This document shows positions 24,549 through 32,665 of a stretch of DNA of 32,791 nucleotides, piece after piece; within the stretch, counting starts at the first letter, position 1, and each line of letters starts with the position of its first letter. The notes under the pieces were generated by a model. It saw only the letters and a program-made list of their open reading frames with translations, was not told the origin of the DNA and did no database searches. Source of the stretch: Aquimarina litoralis. Its GTDB lineage: Bacteria; Bacteroidota; Bacteroidia; Flavobacteriales; Flavobacteriaceae. The position numbers and the translations under genes were made by a program. The stretch is from NCBI RefSeq assembly GCF_019295435.1, contig NZ_WEKL01000025.1, forward strand, positions 1-32,791, read 5' to 3'.

Positions 24549-24563
24549 GATTAATAATTATTG

Positions 24564-24609
24564 TAGAAACTTCTCTTTGAATGCTTGTATGCTACTAGAG
24601 AAGTTTCTA
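24564..24609. repeat. 13-bp inverted repeat between peroxiredoxin and thioredoxin
   Basis: TAGAAACTTCTCT (24564-24576) is a perfect complement of 24597-24609 with a 20-base loop. No U-run follows, so it is not a classical terminator. It could be an mRNA-stability or attenuation hairpin between the two genes. Confidence 0.55.
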
Positions 24610-24631
24610 TTCTAGATAAAAAAAATAGATT

Positions 24632-24946
24632 ATGATTCAAGAACTTACAACAGATAATCTTTCTGAAGTAATAAAGGATAATAACAAAGTGATTGTTCAG
24701 TATTCTGCAACATGGTGTGGAAATTGTCGTATAATGAAGCCGAAGTTTAAAAAACTTGCTTCTGAAAATACTGATGCTACTTTTATTATTGTCGATGCTG
24801 AAAAAAATCCTGAATCTAGAAAGATGGCTACGGTAGATAATCTTCCGACATTTGCTACTTTTAAAAATGGAGATTTCGTGAATCAGGTACAAACGAACAA
24901 GTTTGAAGTCCTTAAAGAATTAGTAGATGAAGTTACCAATAATTAA
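24632..24946 (+). CDS. Thioredoxin-family protein with WCGNC active site
   Basis: The 104-residue protein has the thioredoxin fold with VIVQYSATWCGNCRIMKPKF, in which the active site is WCGNC in place of the standard WCGPC. The cis-proline region NLPTFATFKNG is normal. A change of the residue between the cysteines alters redox potential in this family, so a distinct disulfide partner is likely. The gene overlaps the next by 20 bp and lies 83 bp after the peroxiredoxin, which it may reduce. There is no signal peptide, so it is cytoplasmic. Confidence 0.9.
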   Translation: MIQELTTDNLSEVIKDNNKVIVQYSATWCGNCRIMKPKFKKLASENTDATFIIVDAEKNPESRKMATVDNLPTFATFKNGDFVNQVQTNKFEVLKELVDEVTNN

Positions 24947-25184
24947 GCATTTAACTTCTTTTATAGAAGAAAACGATGAGGATTTTGTTGTTGAAGCGAT
25001 TGAAACTTTAGAGTCACTGACGGAAGTTCCATCTTTAAAAGATGAAGAATTGGATGTGATTGGAGAGCTCATTTCTAATATGTATGGAGCCATAGAAGTG
25101 AATAAGATGGTGAAAGAAGGCGCATCTAAGAAAGAAGCTTTAAACGGTTTTATGCAAAGAGTGATGGGATCTATAGATACTTAA
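24927..25184 (+). CDS. Small acidic helical protein (probably DUF6952), partner of the thioredoxin
   Basis: The 85-residue protein is acidic and helical (KLPIIKHLTSFIEENDEDFV, then SLKDEELDVIGELISNMYGA and a final FMQRVMGS). I believe it belongs to the flavobacterial family DUF6952, though I am not certain of the number. It overlaps the thioredoxin-like gene by 20 bases in another frame, which suggests translational coupling and a joint role. No catalytic motif or cysteine is present. It is closed by a terminator at 25211-25251. Confidence 0.75.
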   Translation: MKLPIIKHLTSFIEENDEDFVVEAIETLESLTEVPSLKDEELDVIGELISNMYGAIEVNKMVKEGASKKEALNGFMQRVMGSIDT

Positions 25185-25198
25185 CCGATCCTTTTCTA

Positions 25199-25283
25199 CT
25201 TTGTAACTATCATAAAACCCAGAAACTATAATAAAGTTTCTGGGTTTTATGATTTTATGATATCCTTTATAACTATCATAAAA
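25199..25283. repeat. 19-bp direct repeats flanking a terminator
   Basis: CTTTGTAACTATCATAAAA (25199-25217) recurs as CTTTATAACTATCATAAAA (25265-25283), one mismatch, 66 bp apart, on either side of the hairpin at 25211-25251. It may be a small duplication; no coding role is seen. Confidence 0.5.
25211..25251. terminator. Intrinsic terminator downstream of the thioredoxin pair
   Basis: A 16-bp stem CATAAAACCCAGAAAC/GTTTCTGGGTTTTATG (25211-25226 with 25236-25251) with a nine-base loop. It closes the peroxiredoxin-thioredoxin set before tpx. Confidence 0.8.
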
Positions 25284-25394
25284 ATTTGTTTATTCCTTCT
25301 TTTTGTGTGAACATAATTTTTTTATTTCTTCGGTTATGTGTAAACTTGAACTAGAAATAAATCGGCTTAAAACTAAAGTTAAAAAAACATCAAT

Positions 25395-25895
25395 ATGGCT
25401 ACAATCACATTAGGAGGAAATGAAATACATACCAGTGGAGAACTACCAAAAGTAGGAGAGAAAGCTCCTGATTTCGAATTGGTAAATTCTGATTTATCAG
25501 TTGCTAAGTTATCAGATTATGAAGGATCTAAAGTGGTGCTTAATATTTTTCCATCAATAGATACAGATGTTTGTGCTACATCAGTAAGACAATTCAATCA
25601 GCAAGCGAGTCAGTTATCAAATACAAAGGTGCTTTGTATCTCCAAAGATTTGCCATTTGCGCAAAAAAGATTTTGTGGAGCAGAAGGTTTAGAAGGAGTG
25701 ATCAATCAATCTGATTTTAGAGCAGGTAAATTTGGTAAAGATTACGGATTAGAAATCGTTGATGGGCCATTACAAGGCTTACATTCCAGAGCAGTTGTAG
25801 TGCTTGATGAAAAAGGTACAGTGCTGTATACAGAACAAGTTCCGGAAATAGCACAAGAACCTAACTATGCTAAAGCTTTAAAAACATTGGCTTAA
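25395..25895 (+). CDS. tpx: Thiol peroxidase (Tpx)
   Basis: The 166-residue protein is an atypical two-cysteine peroxidase of the Tpx type. The peroxidatic cysteine is in SIDTDVCATSVRQFN, the second in AQKRFCGAEGL, and the flanking DFELVNSDLS and HSRAVVVLDEKG are typical. It reduces alkyl hydroperoxides with thioredoxin as donor, and a thioredoxin-like gene lies about 450 bp upstream. It begins its own unit after a terminator and leads 7 bp into the diacylglycerol kinase gene, so it may be the first gene of the division and envelope block. Confidence 0.93.
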   Translation: MATITLGGNEIHTSGELPKVGEKAPDFELVNSDLSVAKLSDYEGSKVVLNIFPSIDTDVCATSVRQFNQQASQLSNTKVLCISKDLPFAQKRFCGAEGLEGVINQSDFRAGKFGKDYGLEIVDGPLQGLHSRAVVVLDEKGTVLYTEQVPEIAQEPNYAKALKTLA

Positions 25896-25902
25896 TTCAT
25901 AT

Positions 25903-26271
25903 ATGAGTAAATTCTCAAAATTTATTGTTGGTCGGATACAAGGATGTGGATATGCGCTAAAAGGTGCTTTCATATTAATTAAAACCGAACCAAGCATACA
26001 AGTACAGGCTGTCATTGCTATCATTATGACAGCCTTAGGTTTTTATGTAAATATTACATCTACCGAATGGATATTGCAAACCTTTGCAATAGGATTGGTT
26101 ATGAGTATAGAAGGATTGAATACTTCTGTAGAAGCAATCGCTGATTTTATTCATCCTGATTTTCATAATAAAATTGGTTTTATAAAAGATATTGCTGCTG
26201 GAGCTGTATTTATTGCTGCAATTACGGCAGTTGTTATTGGAAGTATAATCTATATACCTTACTTATTATAG
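25903..26271 (+). CDS. dgkA: Diacylglycerol / undecaprenol kinase family protein
   Basis: The 122-residue membrane protein has three helices (about 28-48, 52-72 and 94-118) and the family motif IEGLNTSVEAIADF, with the catalytic Glu-Asn-Glu set, followed by IGFIKDIAAGAVFIAAI. In Gram-positives such enzymes phosphorylate undecaprenol; in other bacteria diacylglycerol. It lies 7 bp after tpx and 67 bp before ftsK. The symbol is the family name; the substrate is not proven. Confidence 0.85.
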   Translation: MSKFSKFIVGRIQGCGYALKGAFILIKTEPSIQVQAVIAIIMTALGFYVNITSTEWILQTFAIGLVMSIEGLNTSVEAIADFIHPDFHNKIGFIKDIAAGAVFIAAITAVVIGSIIYIPYLL

Positions 26272-26312
26272 AAAATTTTTTTTCCATTTTTACGTTCCAA
26301 TATAGATATTCG

Positions 26313-26320
26313 TATTTTTG
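26313..26320 (+). promoter_or_regulatory. -7 box of the ftsK promoter
   Basis: TATTTTTG matches TAnnTTTG, 18 bp before the ATG at 26339. The -33 region is not clear. Confidence 0.4.
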
Positions 26321-26338
26321 CGATAACACATCCAAAAA

Positions 26339-28825
26339 ATGGCAAAAAAAAAGGTAACTACAAAAAGGAAAACCACTAAAAAAGCTAAAACACCTTTAAG
26401 AGAAAAACTTAAGTTGTCTAGACAACAAAAAGTTATTTTAGGTAGTTTTTTGTTCTTTTTAGGTATTGCATTATTCTTTGCTTTTATTTCGTTTTTCTTT
26501 AATTGGAAGGTAGATCAAAGCGAAATTTCTCAATTTCCAAATAGAACAGCATCTGCAAAAAACTGGCTTAGCATTTCTGGAGCTAAGGTTAGTGATTTTT
26601 TTATTTTTAGAGGTTTTGGTATTTCCGCACTAATTCTGCCAGTGCTTATTTCTTTAACCGGAGTATATTTATTTTTTGATCTAAATCGAAAAAAACTAGC
26701 AGGTTTTTGGTTTTGGGGAACACTAGTAATGCTTTGGATTTCTGTAGTTTTTGGATTCGTTCAAAAAGAAAGTGGTTTGTTCGCTGGGGTTATTGGGTAT
26801 GAAGTAAATGACTTTATGCAAGACTATATCGGGTTTATTGGAACAGTCTTAGTATTGGCCTTCTTTGCTATTGTCTATATAGTAGTTCGTTTACGATATA
26901 CACCTGAAAAGATATCAGATTCTTTAAAGAAAACACAAAAAGAGATTACCAAAGATTACCAAGCTGCCAAAAAAATTAATGGCACTAAAAGAGTTAAAGA
27001 AGAAAAGAAAGAAGTAGTTGAGGAGGAAAAGAAAGAAGTTATATCTGTAGGAGAAACTACGGATTTATCTTTGGAAAAACCTATCGCAACTAATATCAAT
27101 AGTGATACATCTCAGCATACCAATAAAACTGGTGCTACTAATACTAGAACTACGGTTAACGAATTCTATGGTAATCCAGAAAATCAATCTAATGAAATTC
27201 CGGAAAAGCTAATCATAAAGTCTGAGGATAATCCGGAAGACATTGCGATGGAAGTAGAAACCGTTGTGGAAGAGGAGGAAGTTGAAAATATAAGTGCCAA
27301 ATTAGTAAAAGATTTTGGTGAATTTGATCCTAAGTTGGAATTAGGAAATTACAAATTTCCTACAATAGAATTGCTTAAAGATTATTCTGTTCAAAACGGT
27401 GGAATTACCATTGATCAGGGAGAATTAGAAGAAAATAAAAATAGGATCGTTGAAACTCTAAAGAACTACAAAATAGAGATCGCGCAGATTAAGGCGACTG
27501 TTGGTCCGACGGTAACACTTTATGAGATTGTACCAGAAGCTGGTATCCGTATTTCTAAAATTAAAAACCTCGAAGATGATATTGCACTTTCGTTAGCAGC
27601 TTTAGGAATACGAATTATTGCTCCTATACCAGGAAAAGGAACTATTGGGATCGAAGTTCCTAATAAAAAGTCTACTATTGTTTCTATGAGATCTGCCATT
27701 GCTTCATCAAAATTTCAAGGAGCCGAAATGGAATTGCCTTTATCTTTAGGAAAAACAATTTCTAACGAAACTTTTGTAGTGGATTTAGCTAAAATGCCTC
27801 ACTTATTGATGGCAGGAGCAACAGGACAAGGTAAATCTGTAGGATTGAATGCTATTTTAACTTCTTTGCTGTATAAAAAGCATCCTGCAGAGGTGAAATT
27901 TGTATTAGTTGATCCTAAAAAGGTAGAACTTACTTTATTCAATAAAATTGAAAGGCATTATCTAGCTAAACTGCCAGATGCCGAAGAAGCAATTATCACA
28001 GACAATAATAAGGTAATTAATACTCTTAATTCTTTGTGTATTGAGATGGATGCTCGTTACGATTTGTTGAAAAATGCAATGGTTCGAAATATCAAGGAGT
28101 ATAATGCAAAATTTAAAGCTAGAAAACTAAATCCAGAAAATGGTCATAAGTTTTTACCTTATATAGTATTAGTAGTTGATGAGTTTGCGGATCTTATTAT
28201 GACAGCAGGTAAAGAAGTGGAAACTCCAATTGCTAGATTAGCACAGTTGGCAAGGGCTATTGGGATTCATCTAATCATTGCTACTCAAAGACCTTCAGTA
28301 AATGTTATTACGGGTATGATTAAGGCTAATTTCCCTGCAAGAATTGCGTTTAGAGTAACTTCTAAAATAGATTCTCGTACAATTCTAGATACAGGAGGAG
28401 CGGATCAGTTAATTGGTCGTGGAGATATGTTATATACACAAGGAAATGACCTTGTAAGGATACAATGTGCTTTCGTTGATACGCCCGAAGTAGAAAGGAT
28501 TACAGAATATATTGGAAGTCAAAAAGCATATCCTGAAGCGCATATATTACCAGAGTATTCGGGAGAAGAAAGTGGCACAAGTCTTGATATAGATGTAAAA
28601 GATCGTGATAAACTTTTTAATGAAGCAGCAGAAGTTATTGTCACAGCGCAACAAGGATCGGCGTCTTTATTACAAAGAAAACTGAAATTAGGCTACAATA
28701 GAGCTGGAAGATTGATTGATCAGTTAGAAGCTGCGGGAATTGTTGGGCCTTTTGAAGGTAGTAAAGCAAGGCAGGTTTTGGTAACCGATTTGGTAGCACT
28801 AAAACAACTATTAGATGCTGAGTAA
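26339..28825 (+). CDS. ftsK: DNA translocase FtsK
   Basis: The 828-residue protein couples chromosome segregation to division at the septum. It has a Lys/Arg-rich start, four membrane helices (about 33-200), an acidic low-complexity linker (about 200-330), the motor with Walker A GATGQGKS (493-500) and Walker B IVLVVDEFADL, and a C-terminal winged-helix gamma domain (SASLLQRKLKLGYNRAGRLIDQLE) that reads oriented chromosomal sequences. Length and order are normal for the family. lolA follows after 45 bp. Confidence 0.96.
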   Translation: MAKKKVTTKRKTTKKAKTPLREKLKLSRQQKVILGSFLFFLGIALFFAFISFFFNWKVDQSEISQFPNRTASAKNWLSISGAKVSDFFIFRGFGISALILPVLISLTGVYLFFDLNRKKLAGFWFWGTLVMLWISVVFGFVQKESGLFAGVIGYEVNDFMQDYIGFIGTVLVLAFFAIVYIVVRLRYTPEKISDSLKKTQKEITKDYQAAKKINGTKRVKEEKKEVVEEEKKEVISVGETTDLSLEKPIATNINSDTSQHTNKTGATNTRTTVNEFYGNPENQSNEIPEKLIIKSEDNPEDIAMEVETVVEEEEVENISAKLVKDFGEFDPKLELGNYKFPTIELLKDYSVQNGGITIDQGELEENKNRIVETLKNYKIEIAQIKATVGPTVTLYEIVPEAGIRISKIKNLEDDIALSLAALGIRIIAPIPGKGTIGIEVPNKKSTIVSMRSAIASSKFQGAEMELPLSLGKTISNETFVVDLAKMPHLLMAGATGQGKSVGLNAILTSLLYKKHPAEVKFVLVDPKKVELTLFNKIERHYLAKLPDAEEAIITDNNKVINTLNSLCIEMDARYDLLKNAMVRNIKEYNAKFKARKLNPENGHKFLPYIVLVVDEFADLIMTAGKEVETPIARLAQLARAIGIHLIIATQRPSVNVITGMIKANFPARIAFRVTSKIDSRTILDTGGADQLIGRGDMLYTQGNDLVRIQCAFVDTPEVERITEYIGSQKAYPEAHILPEYSGEESGTSLDIDVKDRDKLFNEAAEVIVTAQQGSASLLQRKLKLGYNRAGRLIDQLEAAGIVGPFEGSKARQVLVTDLVALKQLLDAE

Positions 28826-28870
28826 TATACTCAGAATAAGATTTAATTTATAATACAGAAACATACAAAA

Positions 28871-29509
28871 ATGATACGAAGATTATTTTTTTTAACAATA
28901 GCAACACTTTTTATAACATCAGCACAGGCGCAAGATGCTAAGAAACTTTTGGATGAGGTTTCTACCAAAGTAAAAAGCTATGATAATATTGTGATTGGAT
29001 TTAAATATGCTTTGAACAATCCAGCAGAAAACGTTTCTCAAGAGACAAGAGGAGATGTTACTTTGTTAGGAGAGAAGTATCTATTAAATCTTATGGGTAC
29101 AGAACAGATGTATGATGGAAAGAAACTTCATATCATCATTCCTGAGGATGAGGAAATTAATATTTCTTCGCAAAGTCCAGAAGATGAAGCCAGTGTTACA
29201 CCTTCTAAAATGTTGACCTTTTATGAAGATGGGTATACGTCTAAATTAGATATTGTTCAAAATGTGCAAGGAAGAAAAATTCAATTTGTTAAATTAATTC
29301 CAATCGATACAAACAGTGATCTTAAAGAAATTTTATTAGGAGTTGATAAGCAGACAAAACATATTTATAAGTTAATTTTGATGCAAAATAATGGAACTAA
29401 TATTACGATTACTGTAAATAGTTTTAAGACAAATCAACCTTTGTCTAGTACATTATTTGTTTTTGATGAATCAAAGTATGCTAATTATTATATCAATCGA
29501 TTAGATTAG
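28871..29509 (+). CDS. lolA: Outer-membrane lipoprotein carrier protein LolA
   Basis: The 212-residue protein has a signal peptide ending near AQAQD (residue 20) and then a LolA-type half-barrel with strands such as ETRGDVTLLGEKYLLNL and LYDGKKLHI-like regions. LolA carries lipoproteins across the periplasm to the outer membrane. It lies 45 bp after ftsK and is separated from the LptF/G gene by a hairpin at 29543-29563. Confidence 0.87.
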   Translation: MIRRLFFLTIATLFITSAQAQDAKKLLDEVSTKVKSYDNIVIGFKYALNNPAENVSQETRGDVTLLGEKYLLNLMGTEQMYDGKKLHIIIPEDEEINISSQSPEDEASVTPSKMLTFYEDGYTSKLDIVQNVQGRKIQFVKLIPIDTNSDLKEILLGVDKQTKHIYKLILMQNNGTNITITVNSFKTNQPLSSTLFVFDESKYANYYINRLD

Positions 29510-29542
29510 TTTTATATTTAGGCATTAATAATAAATCATACA

Positions 29543-29570
29543 CATCCCGAAATTTTCGGGATGATATTTT
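29543..29570 (+). terminator. Hairpin between lolA and the LptF/LptG gene
   Basis: Stem CATCCCGAA/TTCGGGATG (29543-29551 with 29555-29563), three-base loop, followed by ATATTTT. It is a weak to moderate terminator or attenuator. Confidence 0.55.
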
Positions 29571-29584
29571 ATATAGACGAATAG

Positions 29585-31435
29585 GTGAAAATATTAGATA
29601 GATATATTCTTACAACATTTTTAAAGACTTTTTTTCCGCTCTTTATCATTATTATGTTCATTCTTTTGTTGCAAACTATCTGGTTGTTTATATCAGAGTT
29701 AGCGGGAAAAGATCTTGATTTTTCAGTAATTATTAAGTTTTTAACCTATGCAACACCTAGGTTAATACCCATGGTTTTACCATTGACCATCCTGTTAACT
29801 TCCATCATGATCTTTGGTAATTTTGCAGAGAACTATGAGTTTGCAGCTATGAAATCATCTGGGATTTCACTGCAAAGAGCCATGAGAACACTATCCGTTT
29901 TTATATTTTTTGTGGGAATTGGTGCATTTTTATTTTCAAACACAGTAATCCCCAGTTCAGAACGGAAATTTGTAAATCTCCGGAAGAATATTGTAAAGGT
30001 CAAACCGGCAATGGTAATTACTCCCAATCAATTTAATGATCTGGGAGATATCAATATTCGAGTCTCCGAAAAGTATGGTGATAACGATCAATTTTTGAAA
30101 GACGTAATTATCCATAAAAAGGCTGTTAGAGTTGGGAATTTTACAGTAATCAAAGCTACTGATGGGGAACTAAAGGGAAGTATAGATTCTGATTTAATTA
30201 CATTAGTCCTGAATGATGGTAATTATTATGATGAGATTCAGCAAAAGTCACCGAAACAAAAAAAGAAATTACCATTTGCAAAAACACATTTTAAGCAATA
30301 TGTGTTGAATATCGATTTATCGTCTTTGGATAACGTTGATATGGATGCGCAGCAGTATAGTAAGGGTTATAATATGCTTAATGTAAATGGTCTTAAGAAT
30401 GAGATCGACACCTTGTCACTGCAAGTGAATACTGAATTTAAATCTACTCGTGATGATGTTAATAGGCGGAACGGGTATAGAGATTTAAACAGAAACCTGA
30501 AGATCGATACGTTGAAAAAAGCAACAAAAGATACCTTGGATTTAATTGAAGATCGATTTAGCATAAAGCAAAAGTCCCAGATATATAATCTCGCGTTTTC
30601 CAATGTTGATGGAGTCATTCGAAGAATTCAAACCGCTAAGCGAACAATAGAGGTTAAAAAGAGAGCTCTTAATAAGTATGAAATGTCGTTGCATGATAAA
30701 TATGCTTTAGGGATTTCTTGTGTATTGTTATTTTTTGTGGGAGCTCCCTTAGGTGCCATTATCAGAAAAGGTGGTTTAGGGCTTCCTATTGTTATCGGAG
30801 TAGTGTTATTTCTTACGTATCATTTTATAGGGATTTTTGCTAAGAATGGGGCAGAAGAAGGAGGAATTCCTCCATTTCTAGGATCTTGGTTGTCAACATT
30901 TATTATTTTTCCTCTTAGTATTTTCCTAACCTACAGAGCAACTAGAGATCGAGGTTTTGTAAGTTTCGATATTGTAATGCAACCCATCCGTGATTTCTTT
31001 GCTAAAATAGGAGGTAAGTCTAAAGAAGGAAAAAATACAAAGGATGTATTAGAAGAAGAACAATTAGAGATTGTGGTTGATGAAAATATTCGTAATCAGG
31101 CGGAAGAATCACAACAACAATTCAAAGAAAATTCTTCACTTGCAATTACTCTGTTTTTGTTTCTAGTTCTTGTAAACGTTATTATCGCCTTAATCTCAAA
31201 AGGAGATGGTGATAGTAAAATTATGTTGCTTATTTTTAATGGAATTGGTGTAATCACTTTTCTTATATTCCATATTAAGACATATTTAAATCTTAAGAGT
31301 TTTTATGATGGTCTTAAGGTGTTTATAAAAAAGCCATCTTTACTAGTATTTGCATTACTTGGGATATTTTTGTTTCCAGTTTTGTATTTCATCTATAAAA
31401 AGAAGACGGATAAAGATTTGAATAGAATCAGATAA
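29585..31435 (+). CDS. LptF/LptG-family lipopolysaccharide export permease (GTG start)
   Basis: The 616-residue protein starts with GTG at 29585 (ILDRYILTTF is the usual N-terminal motif, so this start is firm). It has an N-terminal set of helices (about 10-35, 55-75, 100-120), a periplasmic beta-jellyroll, and a second helix set (about 370-460) with the family sequence GAPLGAIIRKGGLGLPI. It then has about 150 extra residues with an acidic linker and three more helices. Typical LptF/G proteins are shorter, so this C-terminal extension is notable. The permease works with LptB to lift LPS out of the inner membrane. Confidence 0.9.
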   Translation: MKILDRYILTTFLKTFFPLFIIIMFILLLQTIWLFISELAGKDLDFSVIIKFLTYATPRLIPMVLPLTILLTSIMIFGNFAENYEFAAMKSSGISLQRAMRTLSVFIFFVGIGAFLFSNTVIPSSERKFVNLRKNIVKVKPAMVITPNQFNDLGDINIRVSEKYGDNDQFLKDVIIHKKAVRVGNFTVIKATDGELKGSIDSDLITLVLNDGNYYDEIQQKSPKQKKKLPFAKTHFKQYVLNIDLSSLDNVDMDAQQYSKGYNMLNVNGLKNEIDTLSLQVNTEFKSTRDDVNRRNGYRDLNRNLKIDTLKKATKDTLDLIEDRFSIKQKSQIYNLAFSNVDGVIRRIQTAKRTIEVKKRALNKYEMSLHDKYALGISCVLLFFVGAPLGAIIRKGGLGLPIVIGVVLFLTYHFIGIFAKNGAEEGGIPPFLGSWLSTFIIFPLSIFLTYRATRDRGFVSFDIVMQPIRDFFAKIGGKSKEGKNTKDVLEEEQLEIVVDENIRNQAEESQQQFKENSSLAITLFLFLVLVNVIIALISKGDGDSKIMLLIFNGIGVITFLIFHIKTYLNLKSFYDGLKVFIKKPSLLVFALLGIFLFPVLYFIYKKKTDKDLNRIR

Positions 31436-31470
31436 TTCATTGATACTTTCCATTTAAGAATTATATAAAG

Positions 31471-31478
31471 TACCTTTG
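31471..31478 (+). promoter_or_regulatory. -7 box of the ribB promoter
   Basis: TACCTTTG matches TAnnTTTG, 25 bp before the ATG at 31504. A TTG at 31440-31442 is 28 bp away, further than usual. Confidence 0.45.
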
Positions 31479-31503
31479 CTTTTAAATAAAGAATAGGATC
31501 ATT

Positions 31504-32655
31504 ATGTCTCAAATTACTGACACTAAAAACAAAATAAAGCTAAATACGATACAAGAAGCTATAGAGGATATTCGCCAAGGAAAAGTGATTATCGTAGTGG
31601 ATGATGAGGATAGAGAAAATGAAGGAGATTTTCTTGCTGCAGCAGAAAAAGTTACTCCTGAAATGATCAATTTTATGGCTACCCATGGACGTGGATTAAT
31701 TTGTGCACCAATTACAGAACAGCGATGTAAGGATTTGAAGTTGAACATGATGGTTGATAACAACACAGATCCTATGGAAACAGCGTTTACAATATCTGTA
31801 GACCTTAAAGGAAATGGGGTGACTACTGGTATTTCTGCCAGTGATCGTGCAAAAACAGTTGTCGCATTAATAGATCCAAATACAAAATCTTACGAACTAG
31901 CACGTCCTGGACATATTTTTCCATTAAAAGCTAAAGAAGGTGGGGTGTTAAGAAGAACTGGTCATACCGAAGCTGCAATAGATTTTGCTAGGCTAGCAGG
32001 ATTAAAACCAGCTGGTGTTATTGTTGAGATAATGAATGAAGATGGTACTATGGCTCGTCTTCCTCAATTGGTAGAAGTTGCAAAAAAATATGACCTTAAG
32101 TTAGTTTCTATAGAGGATTTGGTAGCATATCGCATGCAACATGATTCACTAATAGAAAAGAAAGAAGATTTTGATATTGTAACACGTTTTGGGAAATATA
32201 GATTGAGAGCCTATAAACAAACTACAAATAACCAAATTCATATTGCATTAACAAAAGGAAGTTGGGCGGATAATGAACCTGTATTAACAAGAATAAACTC
32301 TACTTTATTTAACAATGATATACTAGGAACGTTAACCAATAATGCAGATGAACGTCTAGATGCAATGTTTACTACGATTAATAAAGAAGGAAAAGGAGCA
32401 ATTGTTTTTATAAATCAAGAGAGTCAGTCTTTTAATTTGTTGAATAGATTGAAAGCATTAAATGAAGCGCAAAATGGAGAGCAAATTGTAAAAGCTCCAA
32501 AGATCGCTATGGATTCCAAGGACTTTGGTATTGGAGCTCAGATCTTACATGATTTAAATATTCATAAACTTCGATTGATATCTAATAGCATCCAACAAAA
32601 ACGAGTAGGAATGATAGGATATGGATTGGAAATTTTAGAATATGTAAATTATTAA
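31504..32655 (+). CDS. ribB: 3,4-dihydroxy-2-butanone-4-phosphate synthase with degenerate GTP cyclohydrolase II domain
   Basis: The 383-residue protein makes the four-carbon precursor of riboflavin from ribulose-5-phosphate. Residues 1-215 hold an intact RibB domain: VVDDEDRENEGDF, the ATHGRGLICAP stretch, the RRTGHTEAAIDFARL block and GVIVEIMNEDG. The C-terminal part (about 220-383) has the RibA fold landmarks GIGAQIL and GYGLEI. It lacks the zinc cysteines: where active RibA proteins read C-LTGDVFGSLRCDCG, this has STLFNNDILGTLTNNAD. The catalytic RQEGRGIG also reads NQESQSFN. The GTP cyclohydrolase II half is therefore probably inactive, and another enzyme must make the pyrimidine precursor. 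Confidence 0.92.
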   Translation: MSQITDTKNKIKLNTIQEAIEDIRQGKVIIVVDDEDRENEGDFLAAAEKVTPEMINFMATHGRGLICAPITEQRCKDLKLNMMVDNNTDPMETAFTISVDLKGNGVTTGISASDRAKTVVALIDPNTKSYELARPGHIFPLKAKEGGVLRRTGHTEAAIDFARLAGLKPAGVIVEIMNEDGTMARLPQLVEVAKKYDLKLVSIEDLVAYRMQHDSLIEKKEDFDIVTRFGKYRLRAYKQTTNNQIHIALTKGSWADNEPVLTRINSTLFNNDILGTLTNNADERLDAMFTTINKEGKGAIVFINQESQSFNLLNRLKALNEAQNGEQIVKAPKIAMDSKDFGIGAQILHDLNIHKLRLISNSIQQKRVGMIGYGLEILEYVNY

Positions 32656-32665
32656 TCCCAATAAA

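Noticed and set aside
24551-24892. 113-codon minus-strand frame over the thioredoxin gene
   Set aside because: Antisense shadow of the thioredoxin-like gene and the inverted repeat.
25341-25348. TAAACTTG as a -7 box for tpx
   Set aside because: One mismatch to TAnnTTTG in AT-rich DNA and no -33 at the right distance.
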